Positions 53,464 to 64,000 of a DNA stretch of 64,000 nt are shown here, one piece after another. This DNA is from Gracilaria gracilis (taxonomy: Eukaryota > Rhodophyta > Florideophyceae > Gracilariales > Gracilariaceae): assembly GCA_030374805.1 (NCBI GenBank), contig JARGSG010000183.1:124001-188000 (forward strand), in the 5' to 3' direction. How positions within the stretch are numbered: the first letter of the stretch is position 1; every line of letters starts with the position of its first letter. The notes under the pieces were generated by a model, which saw nothing but the letters and a program-made list of their open reading frames with translations, had not been told where the DNA came from and searched no databases. The translations under genes were made by a program, and so were the position numbers.

Positions 53464-56400
53464 ATGCAGGTGGAAGCTTCGAAAACCAGCGAGCAAATAA
53501 CATCTGTAGAACCGAACAAAGAAAACGTCGTTGGAGAGAACGCCGACCAAAGCTCACATCAAGAGAACCTAGTGTCGGAAGCATTCACATCATCTTCTGG
53601 TGTAAACATAAAATCCAGTGTGGAAAATGCAGATCTTCCTGTCTTCGAACTTTGGAAAGATCATGAGCACCAGAACGAGGATGAAGCTCATGGACATGAT
53701 GATATTGAAAAGCTCTTGGGGATAGATCAACATGTGCAACAACTAAGACATGATGCAAACTCATGTTCTTTAGGTTCTAATGAAATATCCAGCACCATTG
53801 ACAATGAAGAACTTGAAAGTACCTCATCATTCCATATATCCTAAATTCAACCTGTAATTAGTAAGGACAGTCCTACAAAAACAGAGTTTCTAAGACTGAA
53901 AATCTCCTTATATGCTGCAGAATTATCAAGTGTCTCGCAGAACACGATACAACGTTTGACATCTATCGACCCTATTCGCTCCGGGATTTTATACAGATCT
54001 CTTCTCTCGTACGCTGTGCGTGGATCACTTCTTAACACCTCTTTCGTTTCAATGTGTGCCAATGAGCACGTAGCAAAGAGTGGAAAGCTCAAAAGCGCCA
54101 CTAATTGTCCCACGTGCAATGGCTCACTCTCGGGAGTATCTAGTCGGCGATTCTGGTTTTTGAAACCTTCTGTAGCTTAACGAGCGTTGCTTAGAGCTCC
54201 AGGTCATTCAAAGAAATTTTGGACGGCTTCAAACGCGATCTAAATGGGATCAAAGAAGACAAGGCGTCGGAAGCTTTCCACGATTTCTCCCACGGCGATA
54301 TGTTTAGAAGGAGATTTGCGGAAGGTCTAGACACCACCACCGAACTCCATGATGAGATCCACATATACTTTTCTTTATCCACGGACGTCTTTGAATGTTT
54401 AAAGGATAAAAAGAGAAGCCCCATTTCTTCGTGACCCATACTGTGTACCGTTCTAATCTTCAACCCCAAAGAAAGAAGCAGAGTGGCGATCACTCTCATC
54501 CTTGGCGTAGCTCCTGGCCATCATTGCACGGACTACTTTGACACCTTATTACATCCAATCATATCTGAACTTAGAGAGTTGGAGAACCGGGTTAGCGTGG
54601 CATGCTTCTGCAAAAATATTAGAAAACTGAAGGCCTTCGTTTTGTATTTCACTGCCGATTCGTCTGCTGCGTCGAAGGTATTAGGTTACACAGGACATAG
54701 TAGCGCTGTATTTTGCAGGTTTTTTCACAAGCGCCGAAGGCATGTATCTCAGTATGGCAGGTTACACAGGACATAGTAGCGCTGTATTTTGCAGGTTTTT
54801 TCACAAGCGCCGAAGGCATGTATCTCAGGACAGCAGTCTATGTGATTTTCTAGGTTGCTCTCTTGCCATTCTCCGTGAAGCATCAGTAGGAGGTAACAAT
54901 CATCGTAGAGGAAATGTAACCGAGATCGAATGTGCCAACCAACGCCGCTCAAAGGATATACTCTCCGTTTGGAAAGCCGTGTCAAAAGAATCATGTACCA
55001 TGAACGAAAGAAGGCCTTCGCGAGGACCACGGGAATCCAAAACAACTCTTGCTTAAGAGCTTTTTCGTTGGACCTCAAATTTTTCATTCCCTTACGATGT
55101 GATGCACCTCGTGCTACTTGGATGGTGCAATCACTTGCTCAAGTGAATGACATAAACCCACCTCAGATTTTCTAAGGGCGGAAAGTTTCCTACTTATTGA
55201 ATCAGAAGGGATGTAGTCAATGCAAATAGATGAAAGTGTAATGCAGTGCGAAGCCGGAATTCCACGCTCTTGGGGGTCAGTTACCACTCCCTTTGAAAGG
55301 TTTTGGCGCCTTCAAGGCAGAAGACATCAAACGACACTCCAAATACTCCCTGTTGCCCTTTCTGCACAGCTTCAAAGTAGGAAAGAAGCATTTAAAGATA
55401 TAGAGGCTAACTTATAGATTGGTTTCTTCATGTTTTCAATACAGATGTGACTGCACAACGGTTGGAAATCTTCATGATGTCGTAGAAAAGCTGTACGCCT
55501 CATTCGTGCTAGAGTTCGCATAGAATCCACAAGATTCTTTTTGTCTCACACCTTCTATTCATGCAATACTACATATACCAGAACTCCTGAAGCAATGTGG
55601 GCCTCTCCCGATCACGTCACATTTTCTTGTCGAACGCCTTCTAGGCGAAATCGGTAAACGAATGAATGCTCGATCCAACATTGCGACACATATCTTTCAC
55701 AAAAATCATAAACTTTTGGCTCTTCGGATGATGTATAATGGAATTGCACCAAGAATAGAAAACGATGCATTTCTGCCATTCACCACACCATTGCATCAAA
55801 ATGATTTTGATGTCAGGGCACAGACCACAGGGCTCTGCATCTCCAGAGAGGTGTCATCCAATCTCAGCAGTATTCGGATGGCCGCAGTTGCTCGATACCT
55901 ACGGCAGAATCACTCGACTAAAACCTTTGTGGTATTCGGTGTCAGAGAATTCCAGAATGCAAAGATTCACAATGATGGTGGCGAGTTCTCGGTCAATCTC
56001 TCAATTCCCATAAACGTCGTGGAAGGCTTTGACGAGAAGCGAAGCAAAAGTACTGCGTAGCAGCAGATTTGGCTAGTGACAGTGGTTGCTCAGAACTTTC
56101 GACGGGGTCCCAAGAAATCGGTAAAAGTATCCAGCAAACGAAACGGGATATGTATTACGGAGAGATCAAGAACATCAAGGTGATTGAAATAGCTCTGAAC
56201 ATATCGGAGAGTCCGCAAACCGTCGAGAACATTATCACCACTGTCTTCGTCGACGTGTGGTGGCAGTATGGATTGATCCATAACGAAGGGTTGGATTTGG
56301 TATACTTTACAGGCCGGAGAGATTCGGAAACAACATTTGAATCCATTTCCTGCATAAGGCAAGTAATTGGCCTTCTGGAAATATCCTGTACAATGTACTA

Positions 56401-56482
56401 TATTCATGGAGAGCGAAAGACACTGTTAGGATCCGGATCAATGTTCTTGAGAGGCGTCAAGAAAGTCTTGACTGAAAAGTAG
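53464..56482 (+). pseudogene. Tnp2-like (CACTA/Plavaka-type) transposase, fragmented
   Basis: The ATG at 53464 opens an acidic N-terminus; a second piece has NCPTCNGSLS (near 54105-54135). The catalytic-region landmarks of Tnp2-type transposases follow: MFRRRFAEGLDTTTELHDEIHIYFSLSTDVFE (near 54300-54395), RVAITLILGVAPGHHCTDYFDTLLHPIISEL (near 54482-54570), and SAASKVLGYTGHSS..CRF (near 54665-54720). Further pieces (FARTTGIQNNS near 55020, IPRSWGSVTTPFERF near 55255-55300) and a C-terminal part DMYYGEIKNIKVIEIAL...W (56140-56275) keep the family order. Stops and frame changes break it at least six times. A 76-bp tandem duplication lies inside. Ends with CACTA-type terminal repeats were not found. 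Confidence 0.68.
54683..54828 (+). repeat. Tandem duplication of 70 bp, period 76
   Basis: A 70-bp segment beginning AGGTTACACAGGACATAGTA occurs at 54683-54752 and again at 54759-54828 without a single difference. It lies inside old, decayed transposase sequence, so the duplication is much younger than its surroundings. Confidence 0.95.
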
Positions 56483-57732
56483 CTCAATGTGTATCTGCTT
56501 TACGGCAGTAGCGAGCAAAGCTCTTTCAATGGATTCAGTATGGCCATTGCACATTACCTTGGCTTATTTGAAGAAAGAATTACTATTTTCATCCTCTTAT
56601 AGATAACCCACATTGGGTAGTTAACAGTCACCCTTCATCAGAATGTGCCGATCAGTGAAGCGTCGCACACAAGTACCATGTTATCTTTCCCGCATCGTTC
56701 AGTATTGTGACAGAGGCGTTCATATCTTCTTCTTTCCCATGCGATTTGTACTCCTACGCCATAATATGTATGAGGGTTTGTCTTGGTAGAATTGCAACAG
56801 TTCTATACATCACAGTTCCTGGGATTACCAGACATGAAGTGTACCAGATGACCGACAAACAAGAACATGAGATTGGGTGTATGACGGGAATGTAATTCGC
56901 AATGCGTTCCACAAGAAGTTTGCACTGCTGAAATTGTTGCACTTCGAGCTTTGTTTTCGTCAACTCCGATAACGAATGTTTGATCGTAGAGTATTGGTTC
57001 GCGGTTAGTTAAAAACCTCTAGAAATTTATGGCGATTTCTGCCGTTGTAAAGCGGCATCAGTATCAAGAATAGTTCAAAAGCTTTCGCCTTCCCACCACA
57101 GAGAGAACATCGAGGCGACAAGGGAAAAGACTCTCTTCACTGCGGCTATGATACAGTGGCAAACATTCTGGGTTGCAAAACATCCTCGGCCGTCCTGCCG
57201 TCATGCATGTTGGTAGGATGTACTGTCTTCAACTGTACATTTCTTACAACAAATGTACAGTATTTGGCTCACTTGGAATCCGTAATAATCAAATAAAACA
57301 GGATCTCAAAAATGGCAATACGTATATACGCCTGGCGATAGCTTTGAACAAAAATGAGTGGAAGGTGCTGCGCCGGTTTGCGGGGCACGTTACACTATCC
57401 AAATCTTCTTCGGAGGTGAAATATTCGCATGCAATCATCGGATGTCTATTCAGGCAGAACAACATCCCGAAGACTTCTCCTGCCCATAATAAACATGTTT
57501 CGCCACATCGAGATTCCAAGTCATCTAACGTTTCCTGTGAAGAATTTTTTAATTCCCAGAGATGCCACCATAGTTCCAATACGTGATTCACGGTCTTGTG
57601 GAAATGTGCCACCGACCAACGAGACCGTTCACGTACTTCATACATACCGGAAAAAATGGCAAAGGTTGCGACGGGAGCTGCCAATGGTTCGTTTCGAAAG
57701 AAGCTATGGCGTGAGATTAGCAATATTCGTGG
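56483..57732. other. Unassigned stretch with short ORFs
   Basis: Plus-strand frames 57173-57586 and 57429-57743 overlap and have no recognisable domain. They may be further remains of the neighbouring transposon, but I see no supporting motif. Confidence 0.35.
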
Positions 57733-58053
57733 TTGGAAAATGAGAAACGACGTAAACGTATGAAAGAACACAGATCCACAGAGTCCGTACAAAATCGTGC
57801 TTCTAGATTAGAAAAACGGCGAGCATGGTACCGAAGAAAACATAGCGATAGAAGAGCTACGAGTTCCACCTCGGAAACAGAAACTGGAGAGAGTGACGGT
57901 CGCATCCAATTTTTCGAGAGCCAGTCGGATACCACGGAAGGTTTAGACTTTGTTACAGGGCAAGCAAATTCAAAAGGAGGGGGCAACGAGAACGAAAGTG
58001 TCTCAGACAGTGCCAATAATACCGGACTGTACTCATATATGAGATCCACGTAG
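57715..58053 (+). CDS. Unrecognised basic/acidic protein with Arg-rich helix
   Basis: About 110 residues open after a TAG at 57712-57714, without an ATG before 57760; likely an exon or fragment. It starts with an Arg/Lys/Glu-rich helix (EKRRKRMKEHRSTESVQNRA) resembling the basic region at the N-terminus of some transposon and bZIP proteins, followed by a Ser/Thr/Glu/Gly-rich tail. No leucine zipper is seen. A source in the preceding Tnp2-type element is possible. Confidence 0.3.
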
Positions 58054-58423
58054 AGAGGCAGCGCGTGCTAACCTATTCGCAACTCTTGAAGCGTGTTTTC
58101 AAGGCAAAATTTTGTTTCTACGTATAGAAAGTGAAACAGGAGAGCGCACATTAGACAGTGGGACCATCCGAGAAGTGATAATTGTACAGTTCATCTAAAT
58201 TGGAGGCTCCCCTTGCCAAAAGACAGCACTTATAGGTTAAAACCGCAAGATTGTAAGAAAACCGTTTCTATTCTTCAAGTATGCAGATAAGTAGCACAAC
58301 TATTTTTTGGCCATGCTCCCATTTAGAAGCATTGCCTGTTTCGGTTACCTTGTTAACGAAACCACACCAGTTCAGACTTGGTACCGACTAAAGTGAGTAA
58401 TAGAGAATATAAAGCGCTCTCGC

Positions 58424-59206
58424 ATGGCAATTGAAGCCATTTTGCACAACGACGGCACAAACTACGAATGTGCTGAACCAAGCAGTAGCGATACCAGCCA
58501 AATAAACCCGGAAGCTAAAAGCTTAAATAATGCTCGAGAACGACATAGAGATTTCCCCCAAATTAAGAAGAAAAAGGGAAGTCGCACAGGTGCTCTCAAT
58601 TGCACTGCTGAAGAAACCAACAATCTTTTAGGCATACTTGAACGAATCGAACCAATTCGTCACAATATGTGGACCCTTTTCACACAAAAATGCAACCGTT
58701 ATGCTGAAGCCAACGACAAACCAGTACAAAGAACTCAAAGCCTTCACCAAAAAGTTTGACAAATTGCTGTACTATCCCAAGAAAACAAGTGACCCGAGCT
58801 GCTTCCCTGACGTATGACGTGCCAAAAAAATACAGAACTAAATAGTAGCTACTTTCAACGCTCAAATATTCAACAGTAATCTTGAATAAAAGAAAGCAGA
58901 GAAACCCGGGGAACCCGTTCAAGACCCTGAGACACTACGCCTTCGCAAAAGAACGACAGCTTCAAACCTGATAAGGATGCTACGAAGAGTAATGAGCCGC
59001 CGCCAAGAAGACATCATTCCGCAAGCAGGTCCAGAATACCCGTCCACCAACCCTATTCTAAAACTTTCGAAGTAGATCTATGTAACAGTATTCACGAAAT
59101 GTCTCGTTGCATTCGAGATTTGAAAGAAGCCCAGCTAAAGGAAACGAAGGAAAATCGTGAGCAAGAGAGGAGAGATATGGAAAAGGTAGTTGTGGAAAAT
59201 ATTTAG
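58424..59206 (+). pseudogene. DUF6818-like (trihelix/Myb-like) protein, broken
   Basis: The ATG at 58424 leads to the domain near residues 45-110: RTGALNCTAEETNNLLGILERIEPIRHNMWTLF, then (after a frame change near 58750) KLLYYPKKTSDPSC and RAKKIQN. This order, with the basic stretch ahead and the T-x-DP-x-C string, is that of the DUF6818 family known from oomycetes, red algae and other protists. It ends in a coiled coil (RDLKEAQLKETKENREQERRDMEKVVVENI, near 59110-59205) before TAG. Stops in several places make it a pseudogene. The family is thought to bind DNA through a trihelix-like fold; its cellular role is unknown. Confidence 0.62.
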
Positions 59207-60429
59207 CGCACCATGCATCATCAAAGCGGTGTTACCAATCATGAGACGTCAAAACAAGTTCATATTCTGTCTCCGGAAACACTCGCAGTTTGTTCTAGCA
59301 TAACTTCTGATGCAGCGCCCCGAAGGGAGCATAATTTTGACAAAGCTCCAGTGCGATCCCCGGCGACCATTTCACGTGGCGTATGGATCACTTATCGGTA
59401 TTGCGGTGCGTGACAGACAAACTGGCTGGCGGCGGGGTGGCGGTGATGGTACTGTGGTTAACATGGGGGCGGTGGCAGTGATGTGGTTCACATTGCGGCG
59501 TGCTGCGACACGTGCGTGTACATCCATGTTGCTCCATGGTGGAGACTCTGGAAGAAACAGACAGCAGCCAGTAGAGGCCCGTGACGCGAGTGTGATTGGC
59601 GTTGATCTGCATGGGCGGTACGACGCGGTGGTGGGGGGGGGGGGGGGGCAGCCGGCGCCTGTTGATGCGCGCATGTAGTCATTGGCAGTGGCGCTGTTTG
59701 ATGTCCGCAACGCGTCCGCACTGCAGCCTCTCCGCGTGGGTCTGGGTAACATCGATCACGAGGAAATGGGCGACTGTCTGGACAATTGGCTTTGAAGACG
59801 ATGACGCGGTGTGTGCTCAGAAGATCGAGGCTCTGGTGCATGGCGTACTCACAGTTGAAGCGGTTGCAATCGAGGGCATGTGGGAACCAAAAGACCTCGC
59901 GGACGAAGTGGTGTTCTTCACTCTTGGCAATCTGGTTCGTTCACACTGGGTCACGTGTATAACGGGACAAAGCATTGTTAGATCATGCCCTTTGAGCGCG
60001 CACCCCGCACGTCCCAAAGCACGTGTACCAACGCTACTTGGGACACACAAGCGCTGCAGTCTGCTGCAGCCGGCACCTCATCAGCTGCGCATCGCCTCCG
60101 CTCTCACCCTCGTTTCCTTCTTTTCTTTGTTGCTCTCATTCATTCTCCTACACTCTTGACGCGCGCCCCCGTAGCAGCAGAAGAACTCACCCCCAGCCGT
60201 CGCAGCTCGTTGCACCGCTGCCGTCAACATCGCTCATCCCGTCGTCGTCGTGCGCGCAGCAGCGTACGCCACCTGCGTAGCTTATGGCGCGGGGCTCGCC
60301 GTCCCTCCCGCCGCTCCGCTCGCTGCCGCCGTCACTGCCGTTCTCCAAGCCGCCGCCTCACATCAGATCTTCGTCGCAGCTGCTGGCGTCGTCTTCGCAC
60401 TGCGTCGCCTCGTATTTATCTCCGTCGTC
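59207..60429. other. GC-rich stretch with a G16 run
   Basis: A run of 16 G (59633-59648) is flanked by G-rich sequence that could form a quadruplex. Long Ala/Arg/Ser-rich frames on both strands (for example 59596-60159 and 59985-60725) are explained by base composition. No gene supported. Confidence 0.5.
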
Positions 60430-61080
60430 ATGCACTTCGCTGTTATGCTTGCGTGCCTCGCAGTCGTGCTGGCACAGCACGCCATCGCCGCGCCGCGCGC
60501 GCCGCGAAATTGCCCGCTCATGATGCCGCCGCCATCCGTGCGCTCGCTTGCGCAGCCGCGATCCGTGGGAGCCTTGTTTTCGGACGCCTACATCAAGTCG
60601 CACCTCGTGTGCTTCTACGGCGAGGGCTGCGCCGGCTCGCTGCTGTCCACGAGCTGGGCTGCCACCGCCGTGTACTGTCTTTTCAAGCCCACATCCAATT
60701 CGTACGTCTCCAGCCAGACCTCTAGCTTCCGCAAGCTGGTGTCCATCACGGCGGCTGCCTGGGAAGCCAGCGCTAGAGCATTACGGAGAGGTCACGGTTG
60801 ACGACGAGCGCGGGGGTGTAGAAGACGTTGCGCTTCTCGTACAGCGCCTTGGTCTTGCCCTCGCACAGCTCAGTGTACCGCTAGTGGCGCGCCTTTTCCT
60901 CATTGGGGGGGCGTTGGCGTGGACGACGACTACATTTTGCAACGACTCGGCGGCTGGCACCGGCAGGTTGGTGTGGTCATCTTAACCAGTCAGTGCGCCG
61001 TAATGTGCAGCGTGAGCTGTATCGTGTGCGGGATGGTGAGCGGCAGAAACAGCAGCGACGGCATGGCCTACACGCCTTCG
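60430..61080 (+). pseudogene. Possible trypsin-like (S1) protease, catalytic His lost
   Basis: The ATG at 60430 opens MHFAVMLACLAVVLAQHAIA, a good signal peptide. About 55 residues later CAGSLLSTSWAATAVYC matches the S1 box CGGSLLSxxWVLTAAHC, with Tyr in place of the catalytic His and one Ala changed. After a stop at 60799-60801 a shifted frame has EDVALLVQRLGLAL, which fits the strand with the catalytic Asp (N-D-V-A-L-L). No GDSGGP box is visible. It is either a dead serine protease or a chance match in GC-rich sequence; the signal peptide followed by the box favours the former. Confidence 0.42.
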
Positions 61081-61438
61081 TGGAGCGCTATCTCACGGAC
61101 GCGCCGCGACCACCCACTGTCGCCGCCATTATGTCGCCAGCAGCCGCTTGCACGAGCTGCGTCGCTGCTTTCCGCGCGCGCCGAGTTTTGGCGCCATCAC
61201 CCAAAGCCGCGCGCGCAGGAAGCCAAATAGCTGCGCAGGTACGTCCCGCGCCATACACGTGGCCACTATGTGCACCAGCATCACACACGGCGCCACCATG
61301 TGAATGCGCGACGCGGCTGCGTCAACGCGGGGAAAGTGTGCGCACAGTTCGCAGCAGAGGCGGATATGGTGGGGGCTCTCAAAAAGCTTTCGTTCCCGCG
61401 GTTTGCGCGCAGAACGAATCGCAACTTACAAAAGAGCG

Positions 61439-62634
61439 ATGAGCAGTGATTTGAATGTGGCGCGGCAGCTGCCGCAGCCGCCATCGTTGCTGACGGTGCC
61501 GCTGGCGCGCACGTCACTGTCGCTGCAGCCGGCGCGCCTCATCAAGACGTATCTGTGTCCGCTGCACCTGCCGCCCTCCACATTCATGGGCACCACGATC
61601 AGCGCACTGCTGCTGGGCCTCGAGCAACAGACCACCTTCTTCGACTTCAAGCTGGACATCTTCGCTTGGAGGCGCGCGAGGCCATCCCCACCGAGACCTT
61701 CAAGATTGTGTACCCCACACCGCCCTCCCCGTCGCTGTGCGCCCTCGTGCAGAACTACGAGCAACTGGTACAGCACTACCACCTGCCGCTCCGTCTTTTC
61801 TCCTTCCCGGGCGGCCATTTCGCATTGCCCACAGATGCCAGCTCGCACCGTGCCGCCACCTCACTGCAGCTGCGTTCCAAATTGGCCGCCGGCATTACCG
61901 TTACCGAGGCCATGCGGCACTTCAACGACCCAGACGGTGCCGTCTTCCAGTTGGTGCAAACTCACGTGCTCACGTCAGTGGTGCCGATGCTGGGCGCCAT
62001 GCAGGTCGCCGCGAACGCCGCGCCCACTGCGCCCGCGCACGCGCCGCCGCCACTTTTCTCTTCGTCATCGTCCAGCCCCACCCGTCGTCGACGCGGTAGT
62101 CGCACCGCCGCTGACTCCAACCTGCAGTGCCACATATTTCGCCAGTTCTACTTGCGCCGCGAAAACCCCCGCCTGCACCAGCGTATCCATACTGTCGAAC
62201 ACTCCTTCTCATGCCGCTACTGTTTGCATCCATTACCTTTGCAGGGTGCGCTGCGCAACCACGAGAACATACACGTGCAAAATGGCGACACGGCGATTTC
62301 TGACAGCTCTATGAACACTTTTTCTGTCGCCGAGCCGTAGCCGTCGTCGTCGTCGTCGGCGCCACCAGCGCGGCCACACGCGCTGTACAGCACGCATGAT
62401 GTGGTGCTCATGGACGCGTACTCCTCGCAGCCGTACGGCAGCGCGCTGCCGGGCGCCACTGACGAGTCGCCCCTGGAACAGGAAAGCCACGAATCGTGCT
62501 TGGCCGTGGTGGTCACCGGCGTGGATAACCCGCTGTACACCATGTCGCAGGGCGCGGCCGATTGGGGCGCCGATGGTGTGGAGGACCTCATCCCGTCTTC
62601 GAGCCCAATCAGCGCAGTAGAAAGTTCGCTGTAG
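61439..62634 (+). pseudogene. C2H2 zinc-finger protein with one frameshift and one stop
   Basis: The ATG at 61439 (MSSDLNVARQLPQPP) opens a frame that changes near 61670-61680 and continues as EAIPTETFKIVYPTPP. Two adjacent C2H2 fingers lie at about 62125-62275: LQCHIFRQFYLRRENPRLHQRIH, where the second Cys is Phe, then the complete FSCRYCLHPLPLQGALRNHENIH, joined by a TGEKP-like linker TVEHSFS. An in-frame TAG at 62338-62340 is followed by about 98 more open codons in the same frame to 62634. Fingers of this kind bind DNA in nuclear regulators. The gene is GC-rich like its neighbour at 60.4 kb and unlike the TE sequence around. Confidence 0.62.
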
Positions 62635-63036
62635 AGGTCCCTGTTTTCACCCGTTGGCGCTCATTGTCTCCATCAAGCCCCACGTCTCGCCGTCTCTTCG
62701 CAAGAACTCCCTCGTTCCTGCCTCGATTGCGCTCGCATGGAAGAATCCTCCGCACTTCTTCAAATGTGTGGTATTTGTCTGTGTTCAGGAACTACTATGG
62801 TCTCCTATGGGAGTGCGTTTGATGTAGCAACGGCGCTTGTCAACGGGCATAGCAATTAAACCCCATCATGTTCCATCCGGGGGTTTGTATACTGAAGCTA
62901 TTTGACTGCAGCCGAGTCGCCGCGTTCGATAGTTGAAAAGGTGAGCTGCAATAACCGATATTTGCTTGCACTTCCTATTGTCCGACGGTAAAGTCCGAGA
63001 TAGTCGTCAAAATGGCGCTCGCCCCCCACACACTCC
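62635..63036. other. Unassigned spacer
   Basis: No gene or repeat recognised. Confidence 0.4.
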
Positions 63037-63689
63037 TCACTCGGCAGATTGCCGTTCACTGGGATATAAGAGCTGAAAATAAAGTTCTACCACCACGCAC
63101 CCAACCGAGACAAGCATCGTATTCATTTCGTTTTCTCTTTGACCTCGAACAGACTTCCTGCCTGCTGCCTTTACATCACTGGCAAATTCTGTGTCGCCCA
63201 AGATGGCGAAAGGGGGGGTTGTACGACTTTCCTCTGGAATCGAAGGCCAGTACAAACCGGAAATGTATGCAAGTCTGCTGTCATGCCAACTGTCCGGGAA
63301 ATTGAAGGCCCCGTGTATAATCTCCTCCTTGAAGTTCCACACCAAGAGATTCGTAACCTCCAATTTCTTCTTGTACGCATTTTAGTATGCATTCGGTACA
63401 TCCACGTCACCGAAGCCTATAACTGGAATTCGGGATCGGATCGTTACTCCAAAAAAATGCATCTCAACGCAGCTCCAGCAGAGCGGTTCTTTTCAACGAT
63501 TTTAGCAGACTCAATCATCTCCTCTTCAGTGGGCCACGATATTCGGAACCATTCATTACATTTTCTTGTTACCATATTATACAGGACACTCATCGATTGG
63601 TTAACCCCGTCAGAAAGAGTTGATGCGTTATGCCAGAAAGCGGACAAAGAGAATATATCACGGCGCCAGACCGCATGTACGACAAACAC
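63037..63689 (-). pseudogene. Harbinger-like (DDE_4) transposase fragment
   Basis: On the minus strand, 63689-63444 holds a helical N-terminal piece ending in RISWPTEEEMIESAKIV, and after a frame change 63363-63037 has WNFKEEIIHGAFNFPDSWHDSRLA...SGLYWP, TPPFAILGDTEF. The P-x-SWHD box and ILGDT-x-F are marks of the DDE_4 catalytic region of PIF/Harbinger-type nucleases, where the two Asp belong to the active site. Both Asp are present. The protein is shorter than the usual 350-400 residues and frame-broken. Confidence 0.62.
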
Positions 63690-64000
63690 AACCTCAGCAA
63701 ATCTACGGTGGTAAGCAGAGAGGCACGACCTTTTCCTCGCAACGTAAATCGAAACGAAGATCGTTTAGTCATTTGCTTTTTCTCTTCTGAAAACAATGGT
63801 AGCAGTTCGTTAAAGAAGAGGAAGCGTGTGACGCCGAGAGGGATAACAAACTTTTCATCTATGCAACGGTTCAGAAGGAGTTTCCATGTCGTGCAATTGA
63901 ATCGCGGATGTTGAATTCCAGTTCGTTTGTATTTCTTGGTTACTGTGTATCGTTTTCGAACTCTTTTCTTCTTTCGATTTAGTTGGATTGACAGAACTAG
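63690..64000. other. Window end, unassigned
   Basis: One plus-strand frame (63630-63914) overlaps the Harbinger fragment and has no recognisable features. Confidence 0.4.

Noticed and set aside
59596-60725. Ala/Arg/Ser-rich proteins in the GC-rich block
   Set aside because: Long open frames are expected at this GC content; only the frame with signal peptide and S1-like box has support.
1-64000. CRISPR array, bacterial operon or phage system
   Set aside because: Introns, LTR elements and eukaryotic transposases show nuclear eukaryotic DNA; no regularly spaced direct repeats with unique spacers occur. The few tandem repeats have no spacers.

Overview
The window is eukaryotic nuclear DNA that consists mostly of transposable elements and broken genes. 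No intact, clearly functional host gene is visible. The element mix is a chromodomain Ty3/gypsy element, a Ty1/copia element, a second gypsy lineage, MULE, hAT, pogo-like, Tnp2/CACTA-like and Harbinger-like transposases. With it come a DUF6818-like protein, a short spliceosomal intron (89 bp, GTAAGT...CAG) and a nested TE layout. Together these fit a TE-rich protist or alga. I lean towards a multicellular red alga (Florideophyceae, Chondrus-like), with an oomycete or another alga as the alternative. This is inference; no taxonomic marker gene is present.

Layout. 1-10569: a Ty3/gypsy chromovirus, cut by the window start. It has LTR, PBS, gag, a -1 frameshift site, pro, RT, RNase H, integrase, a long linker, a chromodomain, a 3' leader, PPT and LTR. 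It carries a 419-bp CACTA-type insertion in gag, a nonsense codon, a frameshift and a lost RT catalytic Asp. 10570-10954: start of a second copy sharing the central LTR, cut at 10954 and joined to a MULE. 10955-15551 (-): MULE transposase and a Ulp1-type cysteine protease, each with single lesions. 16757-23097 (-): a complete copia element with 206/205-bp LTRs and a 5-bp target duplication (GTTTG). 23829-27312 (-): a second gypsy lineage with target duplication ACGTA and an internal deletion that removed integrase and most of the 3' LTR. 27.5-31.9 kb: pogo-like transposase remnants on both strands, a gag remnant and a lone diverged LTR of the first chromovirus family. 32-43 kb: simple repeats, unrecognised ORFs, a degenerate repeat protein, and pseudogenes resembling SMC6, a purine/cytidine deaminase and a ketoreductase. 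43.5-45.8 kb (-): hAT transposase. 48.8-50.5 kb (-): a broken gene joining an amino-type DNA methyltransferase (NPPY motif) to a SET domain. 53.5-56.5 kb (+): Tnp2-like (CACTA/Plavaka-type) transposase. 58.4-59.2 kb: DUF6818-like gene. 60.4-62.6 kb: GC-rich block with a trypsin-like pseudogene and a C2H2 zinc-finger gene. 63.0-63.7 kb (-): Harbinger-like transposase.

The most unusual signal is in the first chromovirus. Its LTRs, untranslated regions and coding sequence are packed with tiny perfect hairpins (4-5 bp stems, 3-5 nt loops), a pattern I do not see at similar density in neighbouring elements. The next most interesting items are the methyltransferase-SET gene, the Ulp1-bearing MULE, the A AAA AAC frameshift site, and the non-autonomous CACTA element with its possible transposase source in the same window.
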